Below, piece by piece: positions 50,142-62,686 of a DNA stretch of 64,000 nt. Numbering within the stretch: position 1 is the stretch's first letter; each line of letters begins with the position of its first letter. Under the pieces are notes generated by a model. That model was not told the DNA's origin, did no database searches, and worked only from the letters and a program-made list of their open reading frames with translations. The translations under genes were made by a program, and so were the position numbers. Source of the DNA: Auanema rhodensis (Eukaryota > Nematoda > Chromadorea > Rhabditida > Rhabditidae); assembly GCA_964057225.1 (NCBI GenBank), contig OZ059895.1:5394001-5458000 (forward strand). The letters run 5' to 3'.

Positions 50142-51258
50142 TTAAAATGTGTCAGAATCGTCCAAATTTACAGCATTAGCCTTATCAACCAAATCCTCCG
50201 CTGTTTCCACATTAATACCGAAAACGTTGTCCTGAAACAACTAGTTGTATATTCAGTTTTAAACAAAACAATTACATCAGTTTCATAAAGGATATTTAGC
50301 ACTTCTTGGGGATCAATCTTTTCGCCTTCGGCGGCAGTGCACATGTCTTCTACTCGTCTTAGTTTACTAAAATAATAATCACGTTCTCTCTCCATTGTCC
50401 CGCATGACTCGGTAATCTGAAAAAAGTTTGCACTTACAATACACTCAATACACTATTTAACTCTTATCAAAGTTTACCTGTTGGTTATGTGTTTGTAAGA
50501 GTGCAATGTCTTCTTCATATTTTTGTATAATAGATGAATCTGGACCCCTAGCAGATCCACTAGAAACAGCAGCTACTGCTAAATCAACCAACTTTGAAAA
50601 AAAATAGAAAAGAGAACCTAACGTTTAGCTGTTGTTCGGCTTGAAGCTTGGGCAGCAGCTCTAGGAGCTGGGGCAGTTCGAGCGGGAGGAGCACGGACAG
50701 AACCCCCTTTGCCTCCGGCAGGAAAAGGCTACAGAATCAACATGATGCATGATTAGAACTGATAAATAGTTACCTCTCCGCTTCGAGCTGCAAGGGCGTC
50801 ATAATCTTCGCCCGAATAATTAGCATGGAAAAATTTATAAAACCATTGAAGAAACTCGTAGTTGTCTTGGAATTTGGCCCTCATTAAACTCTCAACTCTA
50901 ACAGGCTGAAAACTGAACATTCAAGAGAGAGCTATAAGATGTAAGCACCTTATCAACACCAATAGCTTTCCAAGCAGTTTGGAGAATTTTCCAGTTGTTA
51001 ATGAAATCTACCTCATTTTTACTGTTCCATTTAACCTAAAAAATGATATTACATTTTTGAAAAGTCACTTTTAACTACTTTTTTCAAACTGATTCCATCT
51101 CTAAAAAGCAGGTGTGTAAGTTGACAGTATGCAGCTCCAGTAGACATTTCTTCGATTTTTGACAAACTTGCTTTGAGCAAATCATTAACCCAAGCCAATA
51201 GCTCATGTCTTGATACATTGTCAGTAGTTACTGCAGATACATACACGTTGTTAACCAT
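50142..51258 (-). CDS. EB1-family microtubule plus-end-tracking protein (MAPRE)
   Basis: EB proteins bind growing microtubule ends through a calponin-homology domain and recruit partners through a C-terminal EB-homology coiled coil. ATG at 51256-51258 ([20 protein letters not shown]). The CH domain carries the family signatures [15 protein letters not shown] and [21 protein letters not shown] basic Pro/Ala linker ([20 protein letters not shown]) follows, then the coiled coil [20 protein letters not shown] and EBH motif [19 protein letters not shown]. The end is [19 protein letters not shown]; there is no EEY/F tail, so CAP-Gly partners may not bind. About seven exons. The ATG lies after a tttttag acceptor. 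Confidence 0.95.
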
Positions 51259-53522
51259 AATTGCCGGATATCTAAAAATATTGAAATTCTTACTAAGAAC
51301 ACCGAAAGCGCATCTATTAAAAATGTATTGATATATAATGATAGCATTCAAAAATAATACTGAAAATGATAAAAACTGAGTAATTCAGAGGCGATTTCTC
51401 AGACATGACCACGAAAGTCGATAGCTGATCATCCAAATCCTAAACTGAACACTTCCGAAATGTTTGCTTTAAAAATCATCTACCATACGCGACGTTGACC
51501 GCCACATTGGCGCGCGAGCGTCGGAAGATGACCGGAATTGACCAAAATGACCAAATTGACCAAAAGGAGAAAAATCAAGCTAAAACATTGGAGCTCATGA
51601 AGAACAAAGACGCGAACTGTACTTAAGTTTCGAGCGGTTCGAGCTCCGTTTTGAATGTTTGAATTATTGTCGTTCGCTCTATTACTGTGCCATTCAAAAG
51701 AAAATTAAATTAGCGTTGGCGCGTTTTTTGATGTCAATGGAGCGGAATGGCGGTAGAATTTGATAAAAGACCACGATACTGGTCAGAAAATGTTATTTTC
51801 AAAATAGAAGATTGTAATAGAATCAAGAATCAAACTATTTAATACTGATATATGTTAACAAAAATAACATTTAGATATTTTTAAAATTTATAGATGTATA
51901 TATTTTAAGTAAAGAAATTATTTGAAATAATATTTCTATGGCGACAAAAGAAATTTATAATATAGCCATATATGAGTAAGCGAATTGTATCACACAAACG
52001 CATAAACCACTAGCAAGAGGTTTATACTAGAAGAAAAATATTAGTTGCGCTCATTTTCTATAAGAAATCATGTCACAAATAGCAGATATACATACTATAT
52101 TGTGCAAATGTTATTATCGATGAGTCTTATAATATTCATTTGCAATGCATTACAAATTTGTGGAGAACAATTTATACTTTTGCCACCCCTCTCTTTGGAA
52201 TATTATAAGATTAAACTAATAATTCTGGAGAATAAACGTCAACTATAAAATAGGGAAAGGAATGAAAATATAGGCAGTTAGTGTGGATAGGCAATCTGGA
52301 ATTAGTGTTGACTGTAGACAGTAAAGCTGATCCTATCAATAAGCCATATTGTAAGACATGAAAAATCTAAATTTGAAATAGATAGTGTCATTATCTTCCT
52401 TATATGTTACTTCCCTTTTTGAATATCTCTATGTTTGGTAGATGAGTCGAACACCTTATATATTAAATTAATAAATAATATCTTAGATGATCACATTCCA
52501 GAAGAAAATATTCAAAAAGTTATGCGGATAACGCTCGATGTCGGCTAAGTCAAGGAAAACTATTTGAAACTGTAGGGGACTGAATGAAACTGTTTTCATA
52601 TTGTTTAATCAATATTATAGTAAAGTATAAGGAAAAACGTAATATTCTTTTTTGCATGAACGAGCAAAATTATTAACGCCCATGATCAATAAGAAGATCT
52701 GGCTTCTCACTATTTATATAAGGCATTGTATGTTAAACAATTGGTATAACCAAAGGTTCTAAAATTATTCAGGTTCTTTTCAGATCTATCAGATTTTTTT
52801 TTGAAATAACATTCTTTAAAATAAGTTGAATATACAAATAAAACATTAGGAAATTAATATTTCTTTTAATTCGACGGAAAGCAACCGAGTATCTCAAAAA
52901 AATATTAAAAAATGTAATTCTTTAAGCCGTTTTCACGTGCATATAGCACGATCTATTCATAATATCATAAACACCTAATTCAAAATATTAAGAAATAGCA
53001 TTATATTGAATGAAAATATTAATTAATAGAAGTTTATTGTCACATAATAATCACATAACATAATTTTTTTGCTCTCTGAGACTCATTTGAAATACCCGTA
53101 CTAATATTATTTTCTCAAAGAAAAAAAAAAGAGCTTGTAAGATAGGAAAAACCGGATAGTTACGGCAATAAGTACCAGAGAAGCAATGATAGACAGTTTC
53201 AAATGAGCAACTTATAGAAATAAATAATACAATCTTACAAACTGAATAGCCAATCATGCACTTTTTCATATAGAAATGTATTTTGTGTTTTTAACAAAAG
53301 TATAATTAAACTTTGGGAGATCTATATGGCAACTTTTAGATGGTGAAGAAGGCTTTTGGCAGAATATTTTGAGGAGCAATTAACGATAAAAGTATAAGTT
53401 GAATACAATATTTTAAATATAATAATTGTTTTCTTAATCCTTGCACACATATCATATTATTTGAAAATAATAATCTTATTATTGAGGAAATGCATTATCT
53501 TCGTGAACTTCCTCAAGTACTA
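51259..53522. other. Intergenic region upstream of EB1
   Basis: The first 500 bp hold likely promoter elements: two TTGGCGCG E2F-like sites (51507, 51716) and five TGACC motifs, four of them spaced 9-10 bp at 51529-51561. From 51850 on it is AT-rich with no supported exon; open frames of 67-72 codons there look random. Confidence 0.5.
51496..51723 (-). promoter_or_regulatory. Candidate EB1 promoter: E2F-like sites and TGACC array
   Basis: TTGGCGCG occurs at 51507-51514 and 51716-51723, matching E2F cores. TGACC occurs at 51496, 51529, 51539, 51548 and 51557, the last four forming a near-10-bp-phased array (nuclear-receptor half-site-like). GC content is locally high in an AT-rich region. Confidence 0.45.
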
Positions 53523-56500
53523 CTAGAAATCAGTTGCATGTATTACCGATACTGGCTTCGTAGCACAGCTTAACGGTAATGCTGTTTCTCGGCTAATAAC
53601 TCGAGATTTTTCTTCCATAGTGTATACTAACCAACGATAGCAATCCATAACAACATGGAAGCACCAGATCTGAAAAGAAAAAGAATTTAAGTTTTTTCTT
53701 TTTTTTTTCAAATAATTACATTGATTAGTGCTCCTAGAATATAGCCTAAGGCAATCATAACAATAAGACCAGTTAGAAATCTCGATGTAATAGATATCTT
53801 CAATGGGACCATAGTAGTGAAAATCTAAAATAATTATTCTTTAGAGAATAGTAAAGATATATTTCAATAATAAACAGTTCGAGGAAATACTTACATTCGA
53901 AGCTGCTTGGGCTGAAGCTCCCATAATGGCAATTCGAAGTTGTAAAGATGTTCCAACTAATAAAGTATATAAAGCTAATGATGTCATTCCTAATAAGGTT
54001 AATACGAATAAAACCTGAAACAAAGATTTCAAATATCACCAAAATTTTGAAATATAAAGCTATCACCTGCATTAGCATATGTGGAACAAGTAGAGCTGGA
54101 ATATCACAAAAAATGCCTATCACCATTAATACAACTGAGACAAAAGCAGAAGCAACAGCTAGTGATTGAACAGAAGCAGCTACAAGATGAACTGATGAAG
54201 GTGAACTTAGGTAAGATATGGCAATTAATCCCTGTAATGAAACGTTTGCAATTATTAAATTACTTTACTTAGGCCATTATTGTTAAATTTATATTTGTAT
54301 TGTTATATGATCAAAATTCAGATAAACAAGAAAGGTCATATTGATCAGATATCTGATTTCGATGACGATATGTCTTCTGTTTTCCTGATTTTCATCGTAG
54401 TTTCCGAGTATCTAACATATAATCTTCATCACCATGTTTTACACGCTTGACCTGTTCATGATATATGTACCATATTCTTACTATTTATATTTCATATAAT
54501 TAAATCAGAAGTAATATATTTGAAAAATATAAGAAAAACATACCTGAGATAGCAAAAATAAAAATTCTATAACGGCTATAACAATGGCAATTGTTCTAAC
54601 ATGGCTAAGACCACAGAATCGACGAGATCGTCGATTAGATGTATCTTCAGTCATTCGAAGCTGAAATTTATAATTTTTTTATAAAAAGTTATATAAGATT
54701 GATGCAAAATATTCTTTTTAATATGATTATGATTCATCATATTGATAATAATAATGTTGATGATGATGTTATTGATGATGACGATGATGATACGGGCATC
54801 ATCACTCAGCATCAGCATGGTGTATATGAGATCTAGATTATTCCGAAACGAAATAAAGGTATATCATTTTGAATTTTATCATTGCAAGAAGAAACTTTTG
54901 TTGAAATTTCATTATTTTCTTAAAAGTTATAGAAAGAATGATATGAAAGTATAGTCTAGTTAAAGAAGATGCTTCGAAAAAAACTTTAAGAGAATTGAAT
55001 ATGCAGATACTGCTGCATTGACGTCGAAACATTTAACCAAAAGTAGTTTTTCCACATTTTTACTGTTATAGTTGTGTATTCTGATTAATTGATTTTCAAA
55101 TAAAATGCAATTATTCTAGAAACATAAACGAATGTTGAAGATTTTGTGAAAAGAATCAAGACATGAAAGATCGAGTTTGGTTTTTATTATGAGTCGAGAG
55201 TTCGGTTAATAGGTTGATAGGTAGAAGTTTGGATAAAAACGAAAAGAAAAGTGAAAATTTAGGTTTACCAACGTTAGACAACATTGAAATTGCTATTAAA
55301 GGACATTAAAGATGATGCAAATGCGAACTGAATCGAGGAGTTGAGGTGGTGATTTCTCTCTTTATCTCTCTTTCTCTTATAATTCCATCTTGAATTCACA
55401 TTATCTTCTATTCGCTCTCTCTTTCACCACATATGCTATCTAGCATAAAGTTATGTTCAAGAGGGAATTAGATTAGAAGAGAGGTAGAGAAAGAACAAGA
55501 GATAGAATCGGACAATTTGAAGAAAAGAGGGAGAAAGATAGATCAAACCGTTTATGTGCGGTCGCAGTGAATTTCAGGCAAGGTGTAGTCGATTTACAAG
55601 AACATTAGAAATAAATTTTTGAAGCGATTATTTAAATGTGATCACTAGAGTCTAAAACTAAGAAGGAAGAGATTAAAATGAATGAGAAGAAGCAGATGGA
55701 TAGCTACACCCGGCCGACCTAGATTCAGTATTTGCATTAACATGAAACATGCACCAAAGAGATGTTGAGTAATAAATATTATATAAAACTACAAATACTT
55801 ATAGTTAAAAGTATCTCATGAACATATAGTTAAGAACAAACCGTCGTAATGGACTGTTTAAAAGTGTTGAGAAGATTGGGAATCTTCGACCGAATCCTCC
55901 GTAAATGGACCTGCATGAGTATCAGATGAAGGCAGCAAGAACAGAAAAGCTAGAAGATGACGAATGACGTGTACATTAGATGTATAACATCAACGATAAC
56001 GATGACTAGAACTACGATGATGATAGAACACGACAACGACAATGAAGACGTTAACGTCCAAGTTACGGTTGAAAATAACAAATGTAAACGTAAATATTGA
56101 TAATCATGAATTTATTTGAAAATAAATTACAAATTCATGCAAATGAAATAGATGAAAACGAAAAATCAATTAAATTCATTTGTGAGATAAAGCTTGTTAA
56201 TGAAAGTTTGAAACAAAGATTATAATCGTTAGTTGTGATCACGAAGTGTGACTATGGCGATAACCGATAGGATACAAAGAATGATAGATGAGGGGTTGAA
56301 TAGGAGGAGTTGGCGTGGCCGATGCGAGAGTGAAGGTGTGTTGATGAAGAAGATCATGTTATGTCGACGACGTAAACGCACTGTGAAGCATGTGAACGTA
56401 GATGCCGATGATGAGATGAAAACCGAACCAGATTGAACATAGATGATTAGAAAGGAGAGGCAAAGACTTTAACAAGAAAAGTTTTTTTCATCTATAAACT

Positions 56501-59500
56501 GAGCAGTAAGGTTATTAATTGTTTCAGATATGGAGATAGAGAAAGGGGAACAAGAATAGATGTATATACATATTTGGAAAGTGTTGTAGAGAAAAGCAGA
56601 AGGTGGCTAAATGAAAGATAGTATACAACCATTTACTATATATCTTTCTCTTCTTCTCTCGTTGTTTGTATGCTTCACTTTCTCTCTATCTCAGTATCTG
56701 TGTCGGATGTTTTCAAATCTGGAAATTGTTTTGAAAGATGAAAGACAATGAAAGTCAGAAGATGAATTTCCTGCCTCTCCTTATCCTCTGTTTCTCTCTC
56801 ATCTGTCATTTGAGGTGGAAATAAGAGAAATTTTCATCTAAACATGAATAGATTTTCATAATGACCTTGGCTTTATGAGTACGTAGCGATTAAGAGGGAG
56901 ACACACACGTCTCCGCAACGTGGATATCGCTCGATGCCGCTAGTGTAGCCAACGTCATCTTCATCATGATCATGATCATCTACATCATCATTCTCCTCGA
57001 TATAGAGCATACTAACATCAACGCAATAACAACAATGACTAGATGAATTAGTGATATAGTTCACTCCAAACGAGGTAAGACTGTTCAAACTACGTGAACA
57101 TATTCCATGTCTGACCTACACGACAGTCTGAGGACACGTTTCAGATGTCATAATCGTCTATTTTGTCATCAAAGTGCGCGACTTCACAAAGCCGAATTTT
57201 AAGCCGAGGCCATAGTTACCAAAACGATTGGAAAATGCTCTAGTTTTTTCTCAATAACATACATTTAAATTTGAAAATAACTAACGCTAGGAAACATTTT
57301 TTGTTTGAAAATTAAACAAAGTATTTAGAAAGAAAAAAAAACAAAACTGAGATGAAAGATATATAATATGAGATAGTCGAGTGGTAATATCAGGAGAAAG
57401 AAACAAAATTTCAAAGTTTATAAACTAATTTACAGTCAGTTTCGTATTGATCAGAAAGTTCTTTCGGGCATTGTAGGTCTATCGTAAAACAGGAAGAGAT
57501 CTTCCTTCTATACAAGGTCAATTCAAGTAAAAGGACAGCCTTTGGGCGCTGACTGATGCAATGACAGTAGGTATTCGATGACTTCAGGCTAAAAGACAAT
57601 AATAATTCTGACTATTATTGTTACGAGATGTAGGAGGCAAACGTAAGGTTGAAGCGATTTCACAGACAATGCCTTAAGAAGATTAGGCATAAGTATTCAA
57701 TATGAACAGGTCAAGCTGAAAGCAATCTTGACAAAAAAAATCAGCTTAACCAGCTTATCAATCCGGGTGGTAGTGTGGAGGCTGAATGATCTCGGAAAGC
57801 GATGTGAAAGGCGGAGAGAATTTAGAATTTAAAAGTCATTAAGATACGCTGATTATATGATAAGAAGAGTATATTGGAATTAAGAACAAGAAAAGCTGGA
57901 TCAATGCTGTAAGAGTTGAATAGTCAAGAAATTATAAAACATTAGCAAATAATTGGATATATATATATATATGATAAAGATATATTCAAAATCAAATATT
58001 TGAAAAAAAAAAGATATTTTTGATTTTAAAAGAGAATATGGCAATTTAGAAGTTTAGTTTTAGTTTAGAAAACGACTTTTTCCGTTAAACCGGTAAACGA
58101 CGAATAAGTCAGAGAGGCAACATCATGTGGAAAAGGTAAGCAGACTGGTTCAGAATCCTTTCCGAACATGCGAAAAGCCAAGAACAGTCCAGCTTTATTT
58201 AACAGAAGAGACGGCATTGCATAATACAGAAAGAAACTTTACACGATGAGGATGACATCAAAGAAAAGGAAGATTTGTTGGTTAAACTAATTGATTTTCA
58301 ATTAATTAGTTTAAAACGAAATTGGAGATTAACGATGAAAATGAGTTTTTCTTAAAAAAAATATTCCGGAAACTCGAATTAGCTGATGACATTATGCTTG
58401 AATTCAACTGCAACATGTGTGTAGTGATCTTCAACGTCAATATTCTGGCTTTGGCCCAGTTCAGAGAAAACGGTTCACATTTGGCACAATTGCTTGATGG
58501 ACCTTGAGAGACAAGAGTGAATTGAAGGAACTGAAGGAGTTAAGAAAAGGAGGAACAGAGATGAGATAGAGTTAGTGAACGTAAGTATATGAATGTTGAA
58601 CGAGAGAAACGATGCAGAAGAAAGAAGAGAATGAGGGAGATCTGAAGGTAGAAAGGTCGGTCTGTTATGAAGATGAGAAAATGCTGAGGTGGGGTCTAAG
58701 TAAATGGAAGATGAAAAGAGGACATCAATTGGGTTTGAAGGAATGTACCTATTGAAACATTAACCTCTCAGGGTGATTCAGAGAAATGAAGCAACTGATG
58801 ACGAAATGGAGAGTGCAGTCGGAAGAGTGATAGATAGTAAAGACATGGGTGTGAACAATCAATGAGAACTGTATTCAAACTAACTCCGTCGCACCAAATA
58901 CTATTGAAATAGCTTAAAAAGACAAAAATCATTGTACAGTAGCACTTATCTCCACTCCCCCCCCCTCATCAAGACTACAAAGAATACGAAATCATAGATT
59001 GACTCAAGTTCTTCTTCTTCTATCCTTAGACGGCAATCGTTTGCTACTGTCCTCTTCTACTCTTCAAAAGCTGTTAATGGTTGTTATATTGGTTGTGGTA
59101 AGTATGAAAGAATACTATGCCATCTAATTTGCTTCTTTTCTATGTCATATTTGTACATATAGCGACATCAACAAGCATGTACTGGTCAGATTATGATGAT
59201 GAATCTACAAAAGTATTTGAAGAAAATGAATAGAAAATGATGTTAGTACAAGGGACTGTAAATTGCATAATCATACAAAATCATAAATATTTAAGAAAAC
59301 CATTGAAATTTAGAAAGAATAACATTACTGAAATATACAATAATAGAATTGTCAGAATACAACTCGGATAGGTAATCAACCTGATTGAGTTCAGAGGACG
59401 GCGCGTGAGTGATTCTAAGAATACAAAAGAAAATGTCGTTGTCATCAGTATAATACGGTAAAAAAAACGGAAAAAAAAGAAAGAAAAACGATAATATCTC

Positions 59501-62339
59501 TTGTTATTCGTAGTACCTTTTTTTCTCAAAATATTTCTATGTAAGAGTTCTAGAAGGTCAGTGAACTGTGTGGGGCATGACTGGAAGTAAATTCAGATTA
59601 CAAGATTACAACGATGTGCGGCTATTCTGGTTCAATCTATCTGAACTTGGGAAATACATTTTGATGTAATCAGATTAGGACAAGATGAATAGGAATACCA
59701 GAGTGAAAAAGAAAAGTAAGAGAAGAGAGGCAAAAAGATCTGGATACAAGTTGTGAATATCATCAAAAGCTGTCGAAGTATTATAAATGCATTCAGGTGA
59801 ATTCTGGATACAAGAAGGCTGAATAACCATTTGCATTAAAAAAAATGGAAAGTAGTGAAGATGATTGCAAGAAGGTAAAAGGAAAAACAGGAAGTTTTAA
59901 AATGGGAAAAAGAAAAAAAAAGAAAATTAATAATAGTGGATTATGAAAGTTTAATTATAGATTAAAGTATATTATGATTCATATAAAATTTGATTTAAAT
60001 AACAACTACAAGATGAATCTATTTTAAAAATTTTATAAAAAAATAATAATATTCTTACTTTATATGAAATAAATAAACATATAACTAGAATAATATATAA
60101 GAAGAAGAGGCAATTTTTGTCTTTTATGATTCAAAAAATACCATCATGGAAGTCTTGAACAGAAATATTTTCAATTTTTCGTATAATGAAGTTCACAATA
60201 AGAAAAGAAATTTTTTTTTACTTCTATCATACATATATACAGACTACTTGAATAAAGTATTTTCGCTATTATTGGAATGAAGAGGGCGAAGTAGTTTGGT
60301 AAAGGAAGAAAGGTCATGTATGACAACGAATATCAACGATTTATTGAAAAGTTTGTACGTGATTATCATAAAGATAGTAAAAGAAAGAATAAATTGGATA
60401 AAAAGCTGAAAGAGAGGAAAAACTATGATCAACCGTTCAATAAATTTATTCAAAAAATAATAATGTTTTTGACGTAAATGCGTGAGTGTCGGTATATATG
60501 AGATGCAGATCAGGATGAATGAGTTGATTTGGATTGAATTGAGAAGAAAATGAAGGTTGAAAGCCGAATTGTGATTTGATTGTCATTCTTTCAAAGTTCT
60601 GTATAGCCCTCACCTGAACGATGAACACAGAAGTCGCCAGATTCTTCTTTATATCTGGTTATACGGTATAATTATGCTAATCGTCAAGTTGTAAAATTAA
60701 TGTTTCAATGAATTCAGGCCACAAGATAACAAAGCTTAAAGATTCGTTTTAGATTTCATCATCCAATAGAGCTACAGATATCTGGAATTTTCTGTAAGAA
60801 CATGAGAATCGTATATACAGTTGAATGAAGAAGAGCATGAAGCTGCAATGTGAATAAGACATAAGAAATTAGAGGAATATCGAATGATAAGTTGGTTTCG
60901 AATAGAATGAAGCATATTTGAAACAAAGAGGGAAAATGTTCTGGAGAAAGGGAAAGTTAGAGAAAGAGAAACTTAAAGCCTACAGGTGCAATTGCAAGGG
61001 CAGGAGATTACCAGAAGCAGAAGACAAAAAGTCATGAATTTACAAGCTGAGCGATTCGGATCAAATAGAGAGATAAAAAAAAATGAGAGAGATGAGGGAG
61101 AATGAGAAATAAATGGAAGGTTATATGTTACTGTTTGATTGAAAATAGCACATCCATGACAGAGTAAGTGAAGCAGATGAAGGACCGGTTAAAGAAAGCA
61201 GAGAATAGTTTGAGGAAATGGGCACGAAAGAAGAGAAGAAGAAGAAGAAAAGGAGAACATGAGACGGTTGGCTGCATCATGTCATTCCCCAATCTTCTTT
61301 TTGTTGTCGTCGTTGTCGTCGGCATTTATGCAATCTTAGCCAGAGGGCAACATCAGAAGACATACTTTGATACATGTATACAAATTAAGATTAAAAAGTC
61401 ATTTCAACATATATACATGTATAGATAGATGTAAATTTTTGTTTCGAAAACAAAGAAACAATCAAGAAAATGTTTTGTTTGTTTTCATCTTCATTTAAAT
61501 AATAATATTGTTATACAAATATATTATTTTGAAGAAAATATTATATTAACTATAACATTCTATTTTAATTTTTTAAATTTTAAAATTTCCCTTTTGAATC
61601 TGAAGAAGCAATTTGAAATTTTTAAAACCAGCTAACAGATGAAGCAAATTTATATTTGTTACTCATACATTTTCATGTAAACTTATAAAAATTTTGAAAA
61701 AAAAAGAATAAAGGACTACTATAAGAGAAAGTTGAATGTTTGAATTGTAAGAATATGAATAGGTTAAAAAAGATCAAATGAATGTTTGATTTCGAATTTG
61801 GAGTAGATGCAAAACACATTTCTTCTCATATTTGCAAACCGGAACAGAAAAAAATGAAAATTTCTGAAGAAAAGAAGGATAATGAATAAGATAAGTAGAT
61901 AATCATATAATATAAAATTTTTTTTGATTCAATTTGCTGACAAAGTGGGGATGAGTTCAGAAGAGATGGTGAATACTTACTTTGTTATTTCAAAGAAATA
62001 AAAGAAAATGAATTGTGATCATATTTTGAATTTTAAAATTATTGTAAGGAGTTCAACGAATACTTAGTTTTGTATAGTGATGAAGAATGGAAAAAGAACA
62101 ATATTTATGTATAATAAGTAATAGAAAAAGAAAAAAATAGTGAAAATTATGAAGAAATACCTTAAAAGGTAAAATATAAAATATTCTCTTTCTTTCTTTC
62201 TTTTTCTCTCACTCTCTCTTTTATTTTTGTTCTTCCTTATATGATATCAATCTATTTACAAGTGTTCATAAGACCATGATCGCATGTTATGTAGAGAACA
62301 GAGGGTAAGAGTGTGAAGAGAAATTAGAGAGAGAGGAAT

Positions 62340-62371
<32 letters not shown>

Positions 62372-62686
62372 TCGATGGAATCAAAATAAATCAGCTAACT
62401 GGGAACACATGTATGTGTATTCGATTACAAATTGGTTTTTTTGGAAAATAACAAAAGCCAGATCTAATTTCTGATAATTTTAGTTTAATAAGACACTAGT
62501 TTATATATATAAACTTTTAATATTTTCAAAATATTATAATATATAAGAATCAATATTTATTAATTTTTTTAAATTTTTAAACATAATTTATGATTAATCA
62601 TACCTGGATAGTGCCAATCAATGGGATACGTTGTTCAAGTTGTGAATCCATTTCATACCTATGTTGTTCAGATTCCAAAAAAGATT
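53523..62686 (-). CDS. Four-transmembrane LAPTM4-like protein (5' end outside or unresolved)
   Basis: The exon at 62604-62686 encodes SFLESEQHRYEMDSQLEQRI then PLIGTIQ. A 7.9-kb intron follows, then exon 54544-54660 (LRMTEDTSNRRSRRF, CGLSHVRTIAIVIAVIEFLF). Three further exons supply transmembrane helices (VASAFVSVVLMVIGIFCDIP, VLFVLTLLGMTSLALYTLLV, FLTGLIVMIALGYILGALIN), and the last ends SVIHATDF. The FCGLSHVRT start of helix 1 and the INIWCFHVVMDCYRW motif after helix 4 parallel LAPTM4 (CCFHVRT, INCVWNCYKY), lysosomal membrane proteins. The 62604 exon begins in mid-codon, so it may continue upstream, though an internal ATG at 62649-62651 could start it. No PY motif is visible at the C-terminus, unlike LAPTM4. 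Confidence 0.65.
54760..54815. repeat. GATGAT / ATCATC triplet repeats
   Basis: Degenerate GAT triplets followed closely by GCATCATCACTCAGCATC, giving an imperfect inverted repeat in the intron. Confidence 0.55.
62341..62372. repeat. (GA)n microsatellite
   Basis: GAGA run interrupted by AAGACA, in the long LAPTM4-like intron, next to a CTTT-rich run at 62185-62220. Confidence 0.85.

Larger units (their letters stand above)
54661..62603 (-). other. Long first or second intron of the LAPTM4-like gene
   Basis: 7.9 kb between donor CAG|gtatga (62603) and acceptor ttttcag (54661), - strand. The + strand is strongly purine-rich over 58.5-61.2 kb, so the pre-mRNA is pyrimidine-rich. It contains CAT/ATG triplet clusters (54766-54820, 56948-56990), an AT run at 57956-57972, a C8 run near 58966 and a GA microsatellite at 62341. 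No convincing exon of another gene was found, so it may serve regulation. Confidence 0.5.

Noticed and set aside
56248-56436. Basic 62-codon ORF in the long intron
   Set aside because: Arises from purine-rich repeat-like DNA; no homology, start context or splice support.
61128-61428. Overlapping ORFs with KRRRRRK and GTCGTC repeats
   Set aside because: Low-complexity AGAAGA and GTCGTC repeats create the frames; no motif beyond composition.
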